A stretch of DNA of 64,000 bases from Enterobacteriaceae bacterium 89 (lineage in GTDB: Bacteria; Pseudomonadota; Gammaproteobacteria; Enterobacterales; Enterobacteriaceae): the NCBI GenBank assembly GCA_014156375.1, contig RQJH01000001.1, forward strand, positions 579,546 through 643,545, given 5' to 3'. Below, one piece after another: positions 8,324 through 17,882 of this stretch. Within the stretch, counting starts at the first letter, position 1. Every line of letters starts with the position of its first letter. The translations under genes and the position numbers were made by a program. The notes below the pieces were generated by a model. It was not told where the DNA came from and ran no database searches. It saw nothing but the letters and a program-made list of their open reading frames with translations.

Positions 8324-9517
8324 TCACATTACAGCGGAGAACGCCTGCGCCACGCGCTGTACGTTGCCGGAGTTCAAACCAGCCACGCACATGCGGCCGC
8401 TGGCAATCAGGTAAACACCAAATTCTTCACGCAGGCGATCGACCTGCTCCGGGCTTAATCCGGTATAGCTGAACATGCCACGCTGCTTCAGCAGGTAATC
8501 GAAATTCCCCTCTGGCATCGCCTGTTTCAGTACCGTGACCAGCTCCTGACGCATCGCCAGAATACGGGTGCGCATGGTTTCCACTTCGGCAAGCCATGAG
8601 GCTTTCAGCTCTTCGTTATTCAGCACCAGAGAGACAACCTGCGCGCCAAAATTCGGCGGGCTGGAGTAGTTACGGCGTACCGTTGCTTTCAGCTGGCCCA
8701 GCACGCGGCCCGCCGTTTCGCTGTCTTCACAGACCACGGACAGCCCGCCAACGCGCTCACCGTACAGTGAGAAAATTTTCGAGAATGAGTTGCTGACCAG
8801 CACCGGCAGGCCCGCGCCAGCGATAGTGCGGATGGCGTAAGCATCTTCTTCCATACCCGCGCCAAAGCCCTGATAGGCGATGTCGAGGAACGGGATCAGG
8901 TTGCGCGCTTTCAGCACCTCGGTCACGGCATCCCACTGAGCGTTCGTCAAATCGGCCCCTGTAGGGTTATGACAGCACGGGTGCAGCAGAACGATGTCGT
9001 TTTCCGGCAGGGCGTTGAGAATTTCCAGCAGGGCTTCGAAACGCACGCCGTTAGTTTCTTCATCAAACCATGGGTAAGTACTTACTTCGAACCCAGCCCC
9101 TTCAAATATGGCGATGTGGTTTTCCCAGGTCGGATCGCTGACCCAGACTTTCGAAGCCGGGAAATAGCGTTTCAGGAAATCAGCACCGACTTTCAGCGCG
9201 CCGGAGCCGCCGAGGGTCTGAATGGTCGCCACGCGCTTTTGTTGCAGGACAGGATGGTCAGCGCCAAAAAGTAGTGGAGCCACGCCGTTGCGGTAGGTGT
9301 TCAGGCCTTCCATCGGCAGATAAACGGTCGCCCCGTGCGGCTGTGCGTTAAGGCGAGCTTCGGCTTCAGCCACGGCTTTAAGCTGCGGGATAATACCGTC
9401 TTCATTGTAATAAAGACCGATACTGAGGTTCACTTTCTCACTACGGGGATCTTCTTTGAATTTTTCCATCAGCGAAAGGATGGGGTCGCCAGCGTAGGCG
9501 TCAACTTTCTGAAACAC
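8324..9517 (-). CDS. tyrB: Aromatic-amino-acid aminotransferase
   Basis: A 397-residue PLP-dependent class I aminotransferase that performs the last step of tyrosine and phenylalanine synthesis and also makes leucine. The PLP lysine is Lys247 in [18 protein letters not shown] and the C-terminal ASGRMCVAG are family signatures. I choose the GTG at 9515-9517: it gives exactly the E. coli length and begins with the conserved [11 protein letters not shown], and GGAG lies 9 bases upstream. An in-frame ATG at 9556 would add 13 non-conserved residues. The sequence TGTGTAAACC just upstream may be part of a TyrR box, but this is not secure. Confidence 0.95.
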   Translation of the reverse strand: MFQKVDAYAGDPILSLMEKFKEDPRSEKVNLSIGLYYNEDGIIPQLKAVAEAEARLNAQPHGATVYLPMEGLNTYRNGVAPLLFGADHPVLQQKRVATIQTLGGSGALKVGADFLKRYFPASKVWVSDPTWENHIAIFEGAGFEVSTYPWFDEETNGVRFEALLEILNALPENDIVLLHPCCHNPTGADLTNAQWDAVTEVLKARNLIPFLDIAYQGFGAGMEEDAYAIRTIAGAGLPVLVSNSFSKIFSLYGERVGGLSVVCEDSETAGRVLGQLKATVRRNYSSPPNFGAQVVSLVLNNEELKASWLAEVETMRTRILAMRQELVTVLKQAMPEGNFDYLLKQRGMFSYTGLSPEQVDRLREEFGVYLIASGRMCVAGLNSGNVQRVAQAFSAVM

Positions 9518-9641
9518 GCGATGATTCTCCGGTTTACACAGGGCAGGTTTTACCACAATAAACCGGATACGCAGGAAGGTCGAGGGGATGTTCAGAGGAC
9601 AGGCCCGGCTGACATTGCGTCACCGGGCCGTTAAACAACAA

Positions 9642-10724
9642 CTATTTGCCAACGTACTTCATCGCCACCCGCGAAGTCAGTCGGGTGATAAGCTCATAAG
9701 CGCTGACTTTGGTGATTTCCGCAATACGCTCAACGGGCAAACCTTCGCCCCACAGCACCACCGGATCGCCCGCTTTGTCGGCCGCTTCTGGCCCTAAATC
9801 GACGCAGATCATGTCCATCGCCACGCGCCCTACCACCGGGACTTCGCGACCGTTAACCAGCACCGGCGTGCCGGAAGGAGCCGCGCGCGGGTAACCGTCA
9901 CCGTAGCCCATCGCCACCACGCCAAGGCGAGTGTCACGTTCACTGGTCCAGGTTCCGCCGTAACCGACCGGTTCCCCGGCTTTATGTTCGCGGACGGCAA
10001 TCAGGCTGGAGGTCAGCGACATGACCGGCTGGAAGCCAAAATCCTCGCCCCACGGTTTGCCTTCAAGCGGTGAAACCCCGTAAAGAATGATGCCCGGACG
10101 CACCCAGTCAAAATGAGACTGCGGGAACAGCAGAATACCGCCGGATGCTGCAATCGAACGCTGTCCGGGTTTACCTTCGGTGAAAGTGGTGAAGATATCG
10201 AGCTGCTGTTCCGTCGCCCCGCTTTCCGGCTCGTCCGCGCGGGCAAAGTGGCTGACCACGTTAACCGGCTGGCGCACATTTTTGCACTGGCTCAGGCGCT
10301 GATAAAAAGCAGAGGCCTCTTCCGGACGCACGCCTAAACGGTGCATCCCGGTATCCAGCTTCATCCACACCGTTACCGGCTCTGGCAAATCAGCCTGTTC
10401 CAGCGCTTCGAGCTGTTCGGGATTGTGGATTGCCGTATGAAAGCCCTGAGCTGATATCAGCGGCAGATCGCTGGCATTAAAAAAGCCTTCCAGCAGCAGG
10501 ACCGGCTGGCGGATACCGCCTTCACGCAGTCGCAGTGCTTCTTCCAGCCGGGCGACGCCAAAGGCATCGGCGTCGGGGAGCGTTCGCGCAGTCTCAAGAA
10601 GACCGTGTCCGTAGGCGTTCGCTTTCACGACTGCAACAAGCTTGCTGGCGGGAGCCAGTTCACGCAGGCGTTGCAGGTTGTGTCGCAGAGCGCGGCGGTT
10701 AATGACTACAGTTGCCGCTTGCAT
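9642..10724 (-). CDS. alr: Alanine racemase, biosynthetic
   Basis: A 360-residue PLP enzyme that interconverts L- and D-alanine, supplying D-alanine for peptidoglycan. The PLP lysine is Lys34 ([10 protein letters not shown]) and the second catalytic base is Tyr255 (GYGGTW). Length matches E. coli Alr (359). AAGGAATTC precedes the ATG. It lies downstream of dnaB on the same strand, and an ERIC element has been inserted between them. Confidence 0.96.
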   Translation of the reverse strand: MQAATVVINRRALRHNLQRLRELAPASKLVAVVKANAYGHGLLETARTLPDADAFGVARLEEALRLREGGIRQPVLLLEGFFNASDLPLISAQGFHTAIHNPEQLEALEQADLPEPVTVWMKLDTGMHRLGVRPEEASAFYQRLSQCKNVRQPVNVVSHFARADEPESGATEQQLDIFTTFTEGKPGQRSIAASGGILLFPQSHFDWVRPGIILYGVSPLEGKPWGEDFGFQPVMSLTSSLIAVREHKAGEPVGYGGTWTSERDTRLGVVAMGYGDGYPRAAPSGTPVLVNGREVPVVGRVAMDMICVDLGPEAADKAGDPVVLWGEGLPVERIAEITKVSAYELITRLTSRVAMKYVGK

Positions 10725-10777
10725 TTGAATTCCTTGAAAAATGTTTGCTTTAGTTGCCTGATTTATTATGAAAAGCC

Positions 10778-10902
10778 ATCCTCTAAATCATTCGAGTCAC
10801 AGCAAGGCGGCAAGACCGTGAATCCCCAGGAGCTTAGCTAACTAAGTGACTGGGGTGAGCGGGTGCAGCCAACGCAGTTGTGGCTCGAAGGATGACGAGG
10901 AT
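10778..10902. repeat. ERIC element between dnaB and alr
   Basis: An imperfect palindrome of about 125 bp. Its ends are ATCCTC and GAGGAT, and the inner arms are TCGAGTCACA and TGTGGCTCGA. The central part holds the diagnostic ERIC strings GTGAATCCCCAGGAGCT and AAGTGACTGGGGTGAGC. Its last base is also the last base of the dnaB stop codon, so dnaB mRNA carries it in its 3' part. Confidence 0.9.
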
Positions 10903-12317
10903 TATTCGTCGTCGTACTGTGGCCCTGCGTAGTTATCAAATCGCGACCACTGTCCGTTAAAGGTCAGGCGTACCGTACCGATAGGGCCGTTACGCTGCTT
11001 ACCCAGAATGATTTCCGCGATCCCTTTCAGGTCACTGTTTTCGTGATAAACCTCATCACGATAGATAAACATGATTAAGTCGGCATCCTGCTCGATGGAG
11101 CCGGATTCACGCAGATCCGAGTTCACCGGACGCTTGTCGGCACGTTGTTCCAGAGAGCGGTTAAGCTGCGACAGCGCCACCACCGGCACATGCAGCTCTT
11201 TCGCCAGCGCCTTCAGAGAGCGGGAAATCTCAGCAATCTCAAGGGTACGGTTATCCGACAGCGACGGCACGCGCATCAGCTGCAGGTAGTCGATCATGAT
11301 CAGGCCAATGCCGCCGTGTTCACGCGCGATTCGGCGCGCGCGGGAACGCACTTCCGTCGGCGTCAGGCCGGAGGAGTCATCAATATAGATGTTACGTTTT
11401 TCCAGCAGGATCCCCATGGTGCCGGAGATGCGCGCCCAGTCCTCGTCGTCGAGTTGACCGGTACGGATACGGGTCTGGTCCACGCGCGACAGTGATGCCA
11501 GAGAACGCATCATGATCTGTTCCGATGGCATCTCAAGACTGAAGATCAGCACCGGTTTATCCTGCAACATCGCCGCGTTTTCGACGAGGTTCATTGCAAA
11601 AGTCGTTTTACCCATCGACGGACGAGCGGCGACAATGATCAGATCCGACGGCTGTAAACCGGCGGTCTTTTTATTCAGGTCGTCATAGCCGGTATTCACG
11701 CCGGTCACGCCGTCGTGCGGCTGCTGGAACAGCTGTTCGATACGCGCCACGGTGGCATCGAGGACGTCGGCGATGTTCTTCGGGCCTTCGTCTTTGTTGG
11801 AGCGGCTTTCGGCAATTTTAAATACGCGTGATTCAGCCAGATCCAGCAGGTCTTCGCTGGTGCGGCCCTGCGGATCGAAACCCGCTTCGGCGATTTCATT
11901 CGCCACGGAGATCATCTCACGAACAACCGCACGTTCACGTACGATGTCGGCATAGGCGCTGATGTTCGCCGCACTTGGCGTATTTTTAGAAAGCTCCGCC
12001 AGATAGGCAAAGCCGCCGACGCTGTCCAGTTGCCCTTCCCGCTCCAGCGACTCCGCGAGCGTGATCAGGTCAATCGGGCTGCCGGATTCCTGCAGTCGGG
12101 CCATTTCGGTAAAAATGTGGCGATGTGGGCGGGTGTAGAAATCTTCTGCCACCACGCGTTCGGCCACGTCATCCCAGCGCTGGTTATCCAGCATTAAACC
12201 ACCCAACACCGACTGTTCCGCTTCAATCGAGTGCGGGGGTACTTTCAACCCTGCGACCTGCGGATCGCGTTCGCGGGGTTCAGTCTGTTGTTTGTTGAAG
12301 GGTTTATTTCCTGCCAT
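10902..12317 (-). CDS. dnaB: Replicative DNA helicase DnaB
   Basis: A 471-residue hexameric ATPase that unwinds DNA at the replication fork and binds primase and the clamp loader. It has an N-terminal DnaB domain (about residues 25-130), a linker and a RecA-like C-terminal domain. Walker A is ARPSMGKTT near residue 231 and Walker B is LIMIDYLQLM; SGSIEQDAD is also conserved. Length equals E. coli DnaB, and no intein is present. It is divergent from qor, with an 87-bp gap. The stop codon overlaps an ERIC element by one base. Confidence 0.98.
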   Translation of the reverse strand: MAGNKPFNKQQTEPRERDPQVAGLKVPPHSIEAEQSVLGGLMLDNQRWDDVAERVVAEDFYTRPHRHIFTEMARLQESGSPIDLITLAESLEREGQLDSVGGFAYLAELSKNTPSAANISAYADIVRERAVVREMISVANEIAEAGFDPQGRTSEDLLDLAESRVFKIAESRSNKDEGPKNIADVLDATVARIEQLFQQPHDGVTGVNTGYDDLNKKTAGLQPSDLIIVAARPSMGKTTFAMNLVENAAMLQDKPVLIFSLEMPSEQIMMRSLASLSRVDQTRIRTGQLDDEDWARISGTMGILLEKRNIYIDDSSGLTPTEVRSRARRIAREHGGIGLIMIDYLQLMRVPSLSDNRTLEIAEISRSLKALAKELHVPVVALSQLNRSLEQRADKRPVNSDLRESGSIEQDADLIMFIYRDEVYHENSDLKGIAEIILGKQRNGPIGTVRLTFNGQWSRFDNYAGPQYDDE

Positions 12318-12404
12318 AGTGAATGGAGTTACCGAGATAGAGATTGGGTCGAAAGATTAGCATATTTATGGCTTTTGACCCACCCAAATGACTGCGGAGG
12401 AAAC

Positions 12405-13388
12405 ATGGCAACGCGAATAGAATTTCACAAGCACGGTGGTCCTGAGGTACTCAAAGCGGCGGAGTTTACTCCCGCAGATCCCGCTGAAAATGAGATTCAG
12501 GTGGAAAATAAAGCCATCGGAATCAACTACATCGACACCTACATCCGCAGCGGGCTGTATCCGCCGCCGTCGCTGCCAAGCGGCCTTGGCACCGAGGCCG
12601 CGGGCGTGGTCAGTAAAGTCGGCAGCGGGGTGAAGCACATCAAAGCGGGCGATCGCGTGGTGTACGCGCAGTCCGCACTGGGAGCATACAGCACGGTGCA
12701 TAATGTTCCGGCTGACAAAGCAGCCATCCTTCCTGCCGCCATTTCCTACGAGCAGGCTGCAGCGTCGTTCCTGAAAGGGCTGACGGTGTTTTATCTGCTG
12801 CGAAAAACCCATGAAATCAAACCGAATGAGCCGTTTCTGTTCCACGCGGCGGCGGGCGGCGTGGGCCTGATTGCCTGCCAGTGGGCAAAAGCGCTGGGCG
12901 CACAGCTGATTGGCACCGTCGGTTCAGCGCAAAAAGCCGAGCGTGCGTTGAAGGCCGGAGCCTGGCAGGTGATTAACTATCGTGAAGAGAACATTGTCGA
13001 GCGGGTGAAAGAGATTACCCACGGTAAAAAGCTGCGCGTGGTGTATGACTCGGTAGGCAAAGATACCTGGGAAGCCTCGCTGGACTGTCTGCAGCGTCGC
13101 GGGCTGATGGTCAGTTTTGGCAACTCTTCCGGACCGGTTACTGGCGTGAACCTCGGCATTCTGAATCAGAAAGGGTCGCTGTACGTTACCCGCCCTTCGC
13201 TTCAGGGCTATATCACCACTCGTGAAGAACTGGCGGAAGCCAGCAACGAACTGTTTTCCCTGATTGCCAGCGGAGTGATTAAGGTGGATGTGGCTGAGGC
13301 GCAGAAATATCCGCTGACGGAGGCGCGCCGGGCTCATGAGATTCTTGAGAGCCGTGCGACTGAGGGTTCCAGTTTGCTCATCCCTTGA
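12405..13388 (+). CDS. qor: NADPH:quinone oxidoreductase, zeta-crystallin type
   Basis: A 327-residue cytoplasmic enzyme of the zinc-free medium-chain dehydrogenase family that reduces quinones with NADPH. It has an N-terminal GroES-like fold and a Rossmann domain with the nucleotide-binding motif AAAGGVG near residue 147. The ATG at 12405 is chosen because GGAGG (12396-12400) lies 4 bases upstream and the resulting length equals E. coli Qor; the frame is open further upstream but overlaps dnaB. An ERIC element begins right after the stop codon, followed by a terminator. Confidence 0.95.
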   Translation: MATRIEFHKHGGPEVLKAAEFTPADPAENEIQVENKAIGINYIDTYIRSGLYPPPSLPSGLGTEAAGVVSKVGSGVKHIKAGDRVVYAQSALGAYSTVHNVPADKAAILPAAISYEQAAASFLKGLTVFYLLRKTHEIKPNEPFLFHAAAGGVGLIACQWAKALGAQLIGTVGSAQKAERALKAGAWQVINYREENIVERVKEITHGKKLRVVYDSVGKDTWEASLDCLQRRGLMVSFGNSSGPVTGVNLGILNQKGSLYVTRPSLQGYITTREELAEASNELFSLIASGVIKVDVAEAQKYPLTEARRAHEILESRATEGSSLLIP

Positions 13389-13511
13389 TCTCCTAAATAA
13401 TTCGAGTTGCAGAAAGGCGGCAAGGGAGTGAATCCCCAGGAGCTTACTAAAGTAAGTGACTGGGGTGAGGGAGTGCAGCCAACGCATCTGCAGCTCGAAG
13501 TATGACGGAGA
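13389..13511. repeat. ERIC element downstream of qor
   Basis: A second copy, about 123 bp, ends in TCTCC and GGAGA. It contains GTGAATCCCCAGGAGCTTAC and AAGTAAGTGACTGGGGTGAG, the two sequences that define ERIC. It starts directly after the qor stop codon and is followed by the qor terminator, so it lies in the qor 3' untranslated region. Confidence 0.92.
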
Positions 13512-13521
13512 AGAAAGAATT

Positions 13522-13553
13522 AGGGCTTCCCGCAGGAAGCCCTTTCTTTTTTT
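13522..13553 (+). terminator. Terminator after qor
   Basis: AGGGCTTCC and GGAAGCCCT pair around a CGCA loop, followed by TTCTTTTTTT. Confidence 0.88.
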
Positions 13554-13669
13554 ATCGTTCGCTGTATGTAGGGTACAGCGCGATGAATTCGTTAGCCTGT
13601 TAAGGATGACAGATTTATGACTCGCTGCCTATCTCACCCTGTTCAGGTTGTGACGAACCCCGCAAACCC

Positions 13670-13912
13670 TTAGTAGCGCCAGCGGTCATCGCGGCGATAA
13701 CGCGTTACTTTTGGTTCTTTTATCGCCCGGATAATCCACACCACCGCCACTGCCAGCAGCAGCCAGGGCAGAAGTTTGATCATCAGCGCGAGCAGGCCAC
13801 CAAAAAACATCAGCACGGTGGCAACCACGATGGCGGCCAGGATCCCCAGAACGGAAACGCCGGTCACTAGCAGCATGACAAAGAATCCGATGATAAATAA
13901 CAGTTCAAACAT
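13670..13912 (-). CDS. pspG: Phage shock protein G
   Basis: An 80-residue inner-membrane protein of the phage-shock response, which answers damage to the membrane and proton-motive force. Two hydrophobic segments (about residues 3-24 and 27-62) are followed by a basic, aromatic tail ending RRDDRWRY. As in E. coli, a sigma-54 promoter precedes it, which implies control by PspF. It is monocistronic between qor and dusA. Confidence 0.93.
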   Translation of the reverse strand: MFELLFIIGFFVMLLVTGVSVLGILAAIVVATVLMFFGGLLALMIKLLPWLLLAVAVVWIIRAIKEPKVTRYRRDDRWRY

Positions 13913-13948
13913 GGCTTATCCCTCAATAAAACGCCCTGCCTTACCCTT

Positions 13949-13965
13949 TACAAAAACCATGCCAA
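13949..13965 (-). promoter_or_regulatory. Sigma-54 promoter of pspG
   Basis: Read on the minus strand, TTGGCATGGTTTTTGTA carries the -24 GG and -12 GT elements with sigma-54 spacing, about 35 bp upstream of pspG. Confidence 0.75.
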
Positions 13966-13983
13966 AGATAACTTATTGAAGTT

Positions 13984-14017
13984 AAACAAAAACGCCCTGC
14001 GAAAATTCACAGGGCGT
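13984..14017 (-). terminator. Terminator after dusA
   Basis: ACGCCCTG and CAGGGCGT form an 8-bp stem with a 10-base loop. On the minus strand it is followed by TTTTGTTT. Confidence 0.8.
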
Positions 14018-14047
14018 GGTCAATTTCACTAACTTTTAGCGTAACTT

Positions 14048-15043
14048 TTAGCGCTTATTCGCCACCAGCTGTAATGCCTGCTCGAGCACGTTGATGTCGG
14101 CCCCGGCTTTGTGCGCATTTTCACTGAGGTAGCGACGCCACTGACGCGCCCCCGGAATGCCCTGGAACAGGCCGAGCATATGGCGTGTCACGTGGCCCAG
14201 ATAGGTCCCGTTGCTGAGCTCGCGCTCAATGTACGGATACATAGCACGCACCACCGCAACCGGGTCAGGATCTGTGCAATCAACGCCGTAAATTTCGCGG
14301 TCTACGCTCGCCAGAATACCTGGGTTCTGATATGCCTCACGTCCCACCATCACGCCGTCCATATGCTGCAGATGCTCTTTGGCTTCTGCCAGCGATTTAA
14401 TGCCGCCGTTGATCGACATCGTCAGGTGCGGGAAATCACGCTTGAGCTGATAGACGCGCGGATAATCCAGCGGCGGGATTTCGCGGTTTTCTTTCGGGCT
14501 CAGGCCAGAAAGCCAGGCTTTGCGGGCATGGATGATAAACATCTCGCACTCGCCGTTGCCGGAAACGGTGTTGATAAAGTCGCAGAGGAACTCGTAGCTG
14601 TCCTGATCGTCAATACCGATACGGGTTTTTACCGTCACCGGGATCGACACGACGTCGCGCATCGCCTTCACGCAGTCTGCCACCAGTTGAGCATTGCCCA
14701 TCAGGCATGCGCCAAACATACCGTTCTGCACGCGATCGGACGGACAGCCGACGTTGAGGTTAATCTCGTCGTAACCGCGCTCTTCGGCCAGCTTCGCGCA
14801 GTGCGCTAAGGCTGCCGGATCGCTGCCGCCCAGCTGCAGCGCAACCGGATGCTCTTCTTCGCTGTAGGCCAGATAGTCGCCCTTACCGTGAATAATCGCC
14901 CCGGTGGTCACCATTTCGGTATACAGCAGCGTATGGCGGGACAGCTGACGCAGGAAGTAACGGCAGTGTCTGTCCGTCCAGTCGAGCATAGGCGCGATGG
15001 AGAAACGGTGGGCAGGATAAGCGGTGGTAGTCTCTGGCAGCAT
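14048..15043 (-). CDS. dusA: tRNA-dihydrouridine(20/20a) synthase DusA
   Basis: A 331-residue FMN-dependent enzyme that reduces uridines 20 and 20a in the tRNA D-loop, using NADPH. The TIM-barrel domain shows [14 protein letters not shown] near the N-terminus, the catalytic cysteine in [10 protein letters not shown], and INGGIKS and [10 protein letters not shown] at the FMN phosphate site. Nearly every motif of E. coli DusA is kept. A BIME lies just upstream on the side of the TraF-like gene. Confidence 0.96.
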   Translation of the reverse strand: MLPETTTAYPAHRFSIAPMLDWTDRHCRYFLRQLSRHTLLYTEMVTTGAIIHGKGDYLAYSEEEHPVALQLGGSDPAALAHCAKLAEERGYDEINLNVGCPSDRVQNGMFGACLMGNAQLVADCVKAMRDVVSIPVTVKTRIGIDDQDSYEFLCDFINTVSGNGECEMFIIHARKAWLSGLSPKENREIPPLDYPRVYQLKRDFPHLTMSINGGIKSLAEAKEHLQHMDGVMVGREAYQNPGILASVDREIYGVDCTDPDPVAVVRAMYPYIERELSNGTYLGHVTRHMLGLFQGIPGARQWRRYLSENAHKAGADINVLEQALQLVANKR

Positions 15044-15134
15044 GGTGAAAATTTGAGCGTCCGGTTAAACAGGGGCGCTACTATAGCATAAAGAAAAAGC
15101 ACAGGCGCATGGCCGAATAATGTCGGTTATCAAA

Positions 15135-15207
15135 ACGCCCGGCGGTGCTTCGCTTGCACAGGCCTGCGCCCGGATGTAGGTCCGGTTAGCGCAGCGCCAC
15201 CGGGCGT
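15135..15207. repeat. BIME/REP-type palindrome
   Basis: Outer arms ACGCCCGGCGGTG and CACCGGGCGT face each other around a short core with ATGTAGGTCCGG. It lies between dusA and the TraF-like gene, just past the latter's stop codon. Confidence 0.7.
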
Positions 15208-15212
15208 AACCG

Positions 15213-16523
15213 TCAGAACGTCAGGCTCAGCTGAGCGCCTGCGCCCCAGGTTTCATTCTGGCCGTACAGGCCCATCAGGTCGACGTGAACGGTGTTCATC
15301 GGCGCGAAGCCCACACCGGCAGTGAAGACGTTGCTGTCGTTGCCTTTTACGTCCGCACGATACCCCGCACGCACCGCCAGCCAGCTCAGCGGCGTCACTT
15401 CCGCACCCACGCCAACGTACTGGGAATCATCTTCGCTCTTAAAGCCTTTGGTTTCCGTCAGATCACCGTCGGCGCTCAGCGTCACCAGATCGGTGTGCCA
15501 CGCCACGCCTGCGGTCACCAGCGGGCGGATCTGATAAGTATCTTTATAATTGGTGGTCACGCCCGTATCACCGTTGGTGATACGCACGTCTTTGGTGTCG
15601 ATATCCCGCGACATCAGGTTCTGCCCGCTCAGGCCCACGGTCCAGTTCTCACCAAAGTCAGCGGCAATACCGGCGTCGACGTTAAAGCCGGTATCGTCGT
15701 TGCGATACTTGCTCTTTTTCCAGTCGTCGCTGTGATAGTTGTCGATAGAAGTGGTGTAGTTATAGAGCCAGGTTTGCTGCAGTTTTGGCGTGACGCCCAG
15801 CGACACCGGCACGCCACCGATATCGAATTTACGCGCAATAGCCACACCGTAATCGGAGACTATCGCCGCTTTACCGGAAGCCGTGGAATTGAGGTTTTTA
15901 GTAATTTCATCGCTGCCGTTTAGCACGGCCAGCCCCGCCTGCGAGACCGCGAAAGCGTTGGAATTCTGGATGTTACGCAGGTAGTCGATATCGTTCTGAT
16001 CGATGTTCGAATTCACCACCGCGTGGGCATAAGCCTTGGTGACGAAAGCGAAGGAAACAGCAGACGTCGGTACGCTCACCGCAATACCTGCCCCTGCATT
16101 ACCGCGCGCGGTTTTTCCTCGCAGATCCTCCATCTGATTGGCCAAATCCCCTGCCGCACTCTGGAACTGATTTAACGTCCCAACAGGATTTCTGAAGATA
16201 TCCATCGGAGTGATGTTATCCAGGGCATTCCGGTAGCTGTCGATTTGATTGCTGATATCGTCAATCTGATCGCGAAGATTGTCTTTGTCGGTAATCTGCG
16301 CGCCCACAGATGGAATAACGACAGAGACATCATCGTCCGGTTTGGATTTCGCCAACAGCGCGGGGTTAATTAATACCGCACTGCCATAATTGGCCGAAGC
16401 CACCCCGGTTCCCCCCATTGCATCATTTCTGGCTTCCGACCAGGTATTGGCGGCCTGCGCCTGATTTGCCATAAAAAGAGAAACTGCCGCGGACACTACC
16501 GAATATTTGATATTTTTTTTCAC
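15213..16523 (-). CDS. TraF-like outer-membrane beta-barrel protein (TraF_2 family)
   Basis: A 436-residue exported protein whose pattern fits the family annotated as conjugal transfer protein TraF, though no conjugation genes are nearby. A signal peptide ends at about residue 24 (QAQA). The mature start NTWSEARNDAMGGTGVASA and NPALLA resemble FadL-like porins. A helical stretch (about residues 80-135) follows, then many amphipathic beta-strand segments, and the C-terminal residue is Phe (QLSLTF), typical of outer-membrane barrels. It starts at a GTG (16521-16523) with a weak GAG-type binding site. It is not at this place in E. coli. Ligand and role are unknown. Confidence 0.7.
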   Translation of the reverse strand: MKKNIKYSVVSAAVSLFMANQAQAANTWSEARNDAMGGTGVASANYGSAVLINPALLAKSKPDDDVSVVIPSVGAQITDKDNLRDQIDDISNQIDSYRNALDNITPMDIFRNPVGTLNQFQSAAGDLANQMEDLRGKTARGNAGAGIAVSVPTSAVSFAFVTKAYAHAVVNSNIDQNDIDYLRNIQNSNAFAVSQAGLAVLNGSDEITKNLNSTASGKAAIVSDYGVAIARKFDIGGVPVSLGVTPKLQQTWLYNYTTSIDNYHSDDWKKSKYRNDDTGFNVDAGIAADFGENWTVGLSGQNLMSRDIDTKDVRITNGDTGVTTNYKDTYQIRPLVTAGVAWHTDLVTLSADGDLTETKGFKSEDDSQYVGVGAEVTPLSWLAVRAGYRADVKGNDSNVFTAGVGFAPMNTVHVDLMGLYGQNETWGAGAQLSLTF

Positions 16524-16695
16524 TGTAAGCTCGTTATTTGCAGGTGACGTTTATCCCCATTCAGTTATCGGCTGAAAGGGGGTGAACTATTGCTGTGAAT
16601 AACGATGAAAAAAGCCGCCTGTTAGGGCGATTTGCATTAAGGGACGCCGTGTAAGAGTATGATTATGTGACGCCCCTCAATATTTATAGATGAGA
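16524..16695. other. Intergenic region between the cupin and TraF-like genes
   Basis: It contains a broken inverted repeat (CCCC-att-CAG and CTG-aaa-GGGG, about 16555-16582) shortly upstream of the TraF-like gene. No promoter could be assigned with confidence. Confidence 0.35.
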
Positions 16696-17187
16696 TTATT
16701 TTTTTCGCGAGGGTTTACCGTCATGCGGACCAAAAAACTGTGGCGGATGGTCAACCCAGCGATCCTGACGCGTCGCGGCATAGTCAGTATTAAGCGGATA
16801 ATAAATACGGTTATGCTTTTTATTCGCCTCGCCAACCACTAACAAATTAACCTCTTCTTCGGTGTTATTAATAAAGGTGTGGCACACACCGGTTCCTGCC
16901 GGAAAACCCACGCTGTCACCGGGTTCAAGCTGCCAGAGATAGCCGTTAATCCACGCCTGAGGATGCCCCTCCAGTACATAAATAAACTCTTCCTCATCGC
17001 TTTCGGCGTGCGGATATGAAGTGCGTCGACCCGGCGGCAGGCGTTCATGATGAATACCCAAATGCCGGAGGCCTAATTTTCTCGCCAGCGGCGCACCAAT
17101 GGAAAACAGTTCCGGGCTGTCGGGATAGGTCGAGTTATCCGGATCTTCCAGATCGCGCCAGTGACGAATGCAGTCAGGTCTTTTCAT
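16696..17187 (-). CDS. Cupin-domain protein
   Basis: A 163-residue protein with one cupin barrel. The first cupin motif is visible as HHERLPPGRRTSYPHAESDEEEF, and the second as GDSVGFPAGTGVCHTFIN with its metal-ligand histidine. Substrate unknown; related proteins are annotated only as cupin-domain proteins. The ATG at 17187 is chosen because GGAGG lies 5 bases before it; the frame extends 12 codons upstream. It is divergent from zur with about 110 bp between. The neighbour suggests zinc control, but I see no clear Zur box. Confidence 0.75.
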   Translation of the reverse strand: MKRPDCIRHWRDLEDPDNSTYPDSPELFSIGAPLARKLGLRHLGIHHERLPPGRRTSYPHAESDEEEFIYVLEGHPQAWINGYLWQLEPGDSVGFPAGTGVCHTFINNTEEEVNLLVVGEANKKHNRIYYPLNTDYAATRQDRWVDHPPQFFGPHDGKPSRKK

Positions 17188-17297
17188 GTTGTCCTCCATG
17201 TTGTGTTGGGACAGGTATAGCACACCCGGCAGATTATCGGCGTTTGTGTCATAACATGATAAAGTAGAGGTTTACTTTTCTCTGACCCGAGGTGCCG

Positions 17298-17819
17298 ATG
17301 GACAAGATGACTCCCAAGGATATGCTCACGCAGGCTGAAAGGCTTTGCGCGCAGCGCGGCGTACGTCTGACTCCGCAGCGCCTCGAGGTTCTGCGTCTGA
17401 TGACCCTGCAACAGGGAGCCATCAGCGCCTACGACCTGCTGGATCTGCTGAAAGTCAGCGAGCCGCAGGCAAAACCGCCAACCGTCTATCGCGCGCTGGA
17501 GTTTTTACTTGAGCAGGGGTTTGTGCATAAGGTTGAATCCACCAACAGCTACGTGCTGTGCCATCTGTTCGATAAGCCCTCACATACCTCAGCGATGTTT
17601 ATCTGCGATCGCTGCGGTGTGGTGAAAGAGGAAGCGGCTGACGGCGTGGAAGACATTATGCACATGCTGGCGGCCAGAATGGGCTTCGCGCTGCGCCATA
17701 ACGTGATTGAGGCTCATGGTTTGTGTTCTGACTGTGTCGAGGTGGAAGCGTGCAGTACAAAAGACTGCTGCGGGCATGATCATACCATTCAGATCAAAAG
17801 AAAGCCGGGGCAGAAATAA
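17298..17819 (+). CDS. zur: Zinc uptake regulator Zur
   Basis: A 173-residue Fur-family repressor that, with zinc bound, shuts off zinc uptake genes. The N-terminal winged helix shows RLTPQRLEVLRLM and PPTVYRALEFL. The C-terminal metal-binding and dimer domain has CDRCG and a Cys/His-rich end (CSDCVEVEACSTKDCCGHDH). The ATG at 17298 follows GAGG by 5 bases; an in-frame GTG at 17292 is less likely. It lies between an accessory cupin gene and yjbJ; in E. coli it lies beside yjbJ as well. Confidence 0.95.
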   Translation: MDKMTPKDMLTQAERLCAQRGVRLTPQRLEVLRLMTLQQGAISAYDLLDLLKVSEPQAKPPTVYRALEFLLEQGFVHKVESTNSYVLCHLFDKPSHTSAMFICDRCGVVKEEAADGVEDIMHMLAARMGFALRHNVIEAHGLCSDCVEVEACSTKDCCGHDHTIQIKRKPGQK

Positions 17820-17882
17820 GTGCGGGCGGCATGAGAGCCGCCCTGAGGGTTGTACGTCCTTGTACACGGGTAGAAGCAGGGG

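Noticed and set aside
9600..9631. Hairpin GGCCCGG/CCGGGCC after alr as a terminator
   Set aside because: The stem is good but no T run follows on either strand, so I do not list it as a terminator.
17188..17297. Possible Zur box between the cupin gene and zur
   Set aside because: Only short AT-rich partial matches were seen; no palindrome close to the Zur consensus.
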